Below, in pieces: positions 5,558 to 7,409 of a stretch of DNA of 7,409 bases. The translations under genes and the position numbers were made by a program. The first letter of the stretch is position 1; each line of letters starts with the position of its first letter. The notes beneath the pieces were generated by a model. It had not been told where the DNA came from, did no database searches, and worked only from the letters and a program-made list of their open reading frames with translations. The DNA is taken from the NCBI GenBank assembly GCA_959604475.1, contig CAUHBX010000040.1, positions 1 through 7,409 of the forward strand, read 5' to 3'. Source of the DNA: an uncultured Eubacteriales bacterium (lineage in GTDB: Bacteria; Bacillota; Clostridia; Lachnospirales; Anaerotignaceae).

Positions 5558-6841
5558 TTGGTTGAGACAGTTACGCTTAATAATGGGTTACGAATAGTAT
5601 TGGAGGATATACCATATGTACGTTCAATAGCGTTTGGAATATGGATAAATACAGGTACGAGGTGCGAAAGGCCTGAGGAAAACGGTGTATCGCATTTTAT
5701 CGAGCATCTTATGTTTAAGGGAACAAGCAGAAGGTCTGCCAAGGAAATTGCTGAGGAAATGGATGCAATGGGAGGTCAGATAAATGCGTATACAACTAAG
5801 GAATATACATGCTATTACACAAGAACTCTGGATAAGCATTTTGACCATGCTCTTGATATTTTAAGTGATATGCTGCTAAATTCCAGGCTTGATGACAGTG
5901 ATATAGTAAGAGAACGAAAGGTAATTGAAGAAGAGATAGATATGTATCTTGATGCTCCTGAGGAGCTTGTGCATGACGCTCTTGAGGAAGCCATATGGAA
6001 GGAAACAAGCTTGGGTATGCCTATCTGCGGCACTAAGGATACCCTTGCAAAGATGGACAGCAGGTTAATAAGGGACTATTATAACCGTACCTACAGACCT
6101 CAGAATGCCGTTGTAGCCGTTACAGGCAATTTTAATAAGGCTGATATGCTGAAAAAAATTGAAGATGTATTTGGAGACTGGAGCAGCGATGGATTTACTG
6201 AAGAAAAATACGCCGCCGCAACATATATTCCTACAACGCTTGTGATTAGTAAGGATGTAGAGCAGATACATATGTGCTTTACGTTTAGGGCTCCCAAAAG
6301 AGACAGCAGACACAGATTTTCACTTGCCGTTTTGAATACTCTTTTCGGCGGAGGCATGAGTTCAAGGCTTTTTCAGAAAATCAGGGAGGAGGCTGGACTT
6401 GTTTATACAATTTACAGCTATACTTCGGCATACAGCGATACAGGAGTTATGACTGTATATGCCTGTACAAGCCCGCAGAAGGCAGCTGAAGTTGTGAAAA
6501 GCATTTTTAGGGAGATAAAAAGACTTAAAACAGAAAAGATAGAGGATAAACTTATTTCTGTTACAAAGGAACAGATTATAAGCAACTATATCATTGGAAG
6601 TGAAAGCACTATAAACAGACTTAACAGCAATGGCGGAGGGATGGTACTCACGGGGAAACTGCTTACTATGGAGGAGATACTTGAACGTATGGAGGCAGTA
6701 AACTATTCTTCGCTAAAAGAAGCAATTGATGAAATTTTTACAGCCGATAACTTAAGTTTTTCAGCAGTTGGAAATATTGAAGAAATAGATTTTGAGGGGT
6801 TGATTGCAGATGGAAAACAAATTTTATATAATGAGAACTGA
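5558..6841 (+). CDS. M16B family zinc metallopeptidase (insulinase/processing-peptidase-like)
   Basis: This 427-residue protein is a cytoplasmic-type M16 peptidase with two homologous halves and no signal peptide. The N-terminal half carries the inverted zinc motif HFIEH (46-50: His46, His50 as ligands, Glu49 as catalytic base) within [14 protein letters not shown]. The third ligand Glu lies in [16 protein letters not shown] (about 119-134, probably Glu126). The C-terminal half has [26 protein letters not shown] (263-288), with the Arg and Tyr residues that help bind substrate in M16B enzymes. All catalytic elements are present in one chain, so it should be active, unlike split pairs with an inactive partner. 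It resembles B. subtilis MlpA (YmxG), whose physiological substrates are not well established. The start is TTG. The 3' end overlaps dut by 32 bases, indicating co-transcription and probable translational coupling. The in-frame ATG codons lie further inside and would remove conserved sequence. Confidence 0.93.
   Translation: MVETVTLNNGLRIVLEDIPYVRSIAFGIWINTGTRCERPEENGVSHFIEHLMFKGTSRRSAKEIAEEMDAMGGQINAYTTKEYTCYYTRTLDKHFDHALDILSDMLLNSRLDDSDIVRERKVIEEEIDMYLDAPEELVHDALEEAIWKETSLGMPICGTKDTLAKMDSRLIRDYYNRTYRPQNAVVAVTGNFNKADMLKKIEDVFGDWSSDGFTEEKYAAATYIPTTLVISKDVEQIHMCFTFRAPKRDSRHRFSLAVLNTLFGGGMSSRLFQKIREEAGLVYTIYSYTSAYSDTGVMTVYACTSPQKAAEVVKSIFREIKRLKTEKIEDKLISVTKEQIISNYIIGSESTINRLNSNGGGMVLTGKLLTMEEILERMEAVNYSSLKEAIDEIFTADNLSFSAVGNIEEIDFEGLIADGKQILYNEN
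6794..6799 (+). promoter_or_regulatory. Ribosome binding site of dut, inside the M16 gene
   Basis: GAGGGG lies ten bases before the ATG at 6810 and four before an in-frame TTG at 6804. No good site precedes the later ATG at 6831. Confidence 0.55.
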
Positions 6842-7256
6842 TGATGCCAAGGACCTTCCTCTTCCAAAATATATGTCTGCAGGTGCTGCCGGCATGGACC
6901 TTTATGCTAATGTAAAAGAGGAAACGATGGTCAGACGAGGAGAAATAAAACTTATTTCAACTGGGATTAAAATTTCACTTCCGGAGGGCTATGAGGCACA
7001 GATACGGCCAAGAAGCGGTCTGGCACTTAAAAACGGAATAACAATGGTAAACTCCCCGGGTACTATTGATTCTGACTATAGGGGTGAGATAGGGATAATT
7101 CTTATAAACCATGGTGCAAATGGATTTTTAATTAAAAGAGGCGACAGGATTGCGCAGATGGTTATAAACAAATACGAGCGGATTGACTGGGCCGAATGCG
7201 ACCGGCTGGATGAGACTGAACGCTCTGAAGGCGGCTTTGGCCACTCAGGTGTATAA
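6810..7256 (+). CDS. dut: Dut, trimeric-type deoxyuridine 5'-triphosphate nucleotidohydrolase
   Basis: dUTPase hydrolyses dUTP to dUMP and pyrophosphate, keeping uracil out of DNA and feeding thymidylate synthesis. With the ATG at 6810 the product has 148 residues, normal for the homotrimeric family. All five motifs are present in order: AGMDLYA (27-33), RPRSGLA (66-72), [11 protein letters not shown] (84-94, catalytic Asp87 and uracil-stacking Tyr90), [10 protein letters not shown] (110-119) and the C-terminal arm [11 protein letters not shown] (138-148), whose Phe143 closes over the substrate. Motif V reads GGFGHSG where the common form is GGFGSTG, a mild variation. The start choice is not fully certain: TTG 6804 would add two residues, and ATG 6831 would cut the first beta strand (KFYIMRTD). 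The gene overlaps the M16 peptidase by 32 bases and probably depends on its promoter. Confidence 0.95.
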   Translation: MENKFYIMRTDDAKDLPLPKYMSAGAAGMDLYANVKEETMVRRGEIKLISTGIKISLPEGYEAQIRPRSGLALKNGITMVNSPGTIDSDYRGEIGIILINHGANGFLIKRGDRIAQMVINKYERIDWAECDRLDETERSEGGFGHSGV

Positions 7257-7277
7257 AAATAAGAATATAAGCAAATA

Positions 7278-7291
7278 CTTCCTGTAGGAAG
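7278..7291 (+). other. Small hairpin in the dut-DUF378 spacer
   Basis: CTTCC and GGAAG (7278-7282 and 7287-7291) enclose a TGTA loop. A second weak pairing (AAGAA with TTCTT) follows downstream. There is no proper T-run, so this is at best a weak attenuator or RNA-stability element. I find no convincing promoter in this 65-base spacer. Confidence 0.25.
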
Positions 7292-7321
7292 AAGTAAATT
7301 TCTTACGATAGGAGGAATTAT

Positions 7322-7409
7322 ATGCGCTCAAGAACATGGGATGTTATATGCCTTACTCTTATTATCATAGGAGCGATTAACTGGGGCCTTATAGGGTTTT
7401 TCAACTATG
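7322..7409 (+). CDS. DUF378 small membrane protein (N-terminal part, cut by window end)
   Basis: Twenty-nine codons are visible, starting at ATG 7322 with AGGAGG at 7310-7315, six bases upstream. The translation starts MRSRTWDVICLTLIIIGAIN and continues WGLIGFFNY. The pattern of a hydrophobic segment ending IIGAINWGLIGFFN is the hallmark of the DUF378 family, short two-helix membrane proteins (about 60-80 residues, e.g. B. subtilis YuzA) of unknown function. It lies 65 bases after dut on the same strand and could be read through from it or have its own promoter. The remainder lies beyond the window. Confidence 0.85.
   Translation, partial: MRSRTWDVICLTLIIIGAINWGLIGFFNY

Noticed and set aside
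7230..7275. Promoter for the DUF378 gene (TTGGCC near 7237 with TAAGAAT-like bases downstream)
   Set aside because: Both boxes match the consensus poorly and the spacing is not clean; not separable from AT-rich background.

Overview
The window looks like a chromosomal segment of an anaerobic, low-to-moderate GC Firmicute, most likely a Clostridia member of the Lachnospiraceae type. This rests on the gene order, strong AGGAGG-type ribosome binding sites, AT-rich spacers, the sequence style of the cell-wall enzymes, and a secreted CAP-domain protein with an Asn/Asp/Glu/Pro-rich linker. The organism assignment is inference; no rRNA or other marker is present.

Layout. Positions 1-4192 (+ strand) are the end of a division and cell wall (dcw) operon: the C-terminal part of murF, then mraY, murD and ftsW/spoVE. 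These genes are separated by only 25, 25 and 42 bases. Together they finish the UDP-MurNAc-pentapeptide (MurD adds D-Glu, MurF adds D-Ala-D-Ala), load it onto undecaprenyl phosphate (MraY) and polymerise the later lipid II product (FtsW/SpoVE). In this window the operon ends after ftsW, with no murG, murB or divIB/ftsQ following. A hairpin with T-rich tails on both strands (about 4213-4267) acts as a shared terminator with the convergent gene.

Positions 4387-5298 (- strand) hold a single secreted CAP/SCP-domain protein. It has a signal peptide, a periodic cysteine-rich segment, five P-D-[I/V]-E-E repeats and a C-terminal CAP domain. It has its own recognisable promoter. A perfect tandem 11-bp repeat overlaps its predicted transcription start, and a 31-base perfect palindrome lies just beyond its stop codon.

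Positions 5558-7256 (+ strand) form a two-gene unit: an M16B zinc peptidase (TTG start) and dut (dUTPase), whose start lies inside the peptidase gene. A further gene begins at 7322, the N-terminus of a DUF378 small membrane protein, and is cut by the window end.

Most of the window is ordinary conserved housekeeping sequence. I see no mobile element, CRISPR array, tRNA, rRNA or recognised riboswitch, and no clear undescribed system. The parts most worth a second look are the control region and architecture of the CAP-domain gene, and the structured convergent spacer at 4193-4386.
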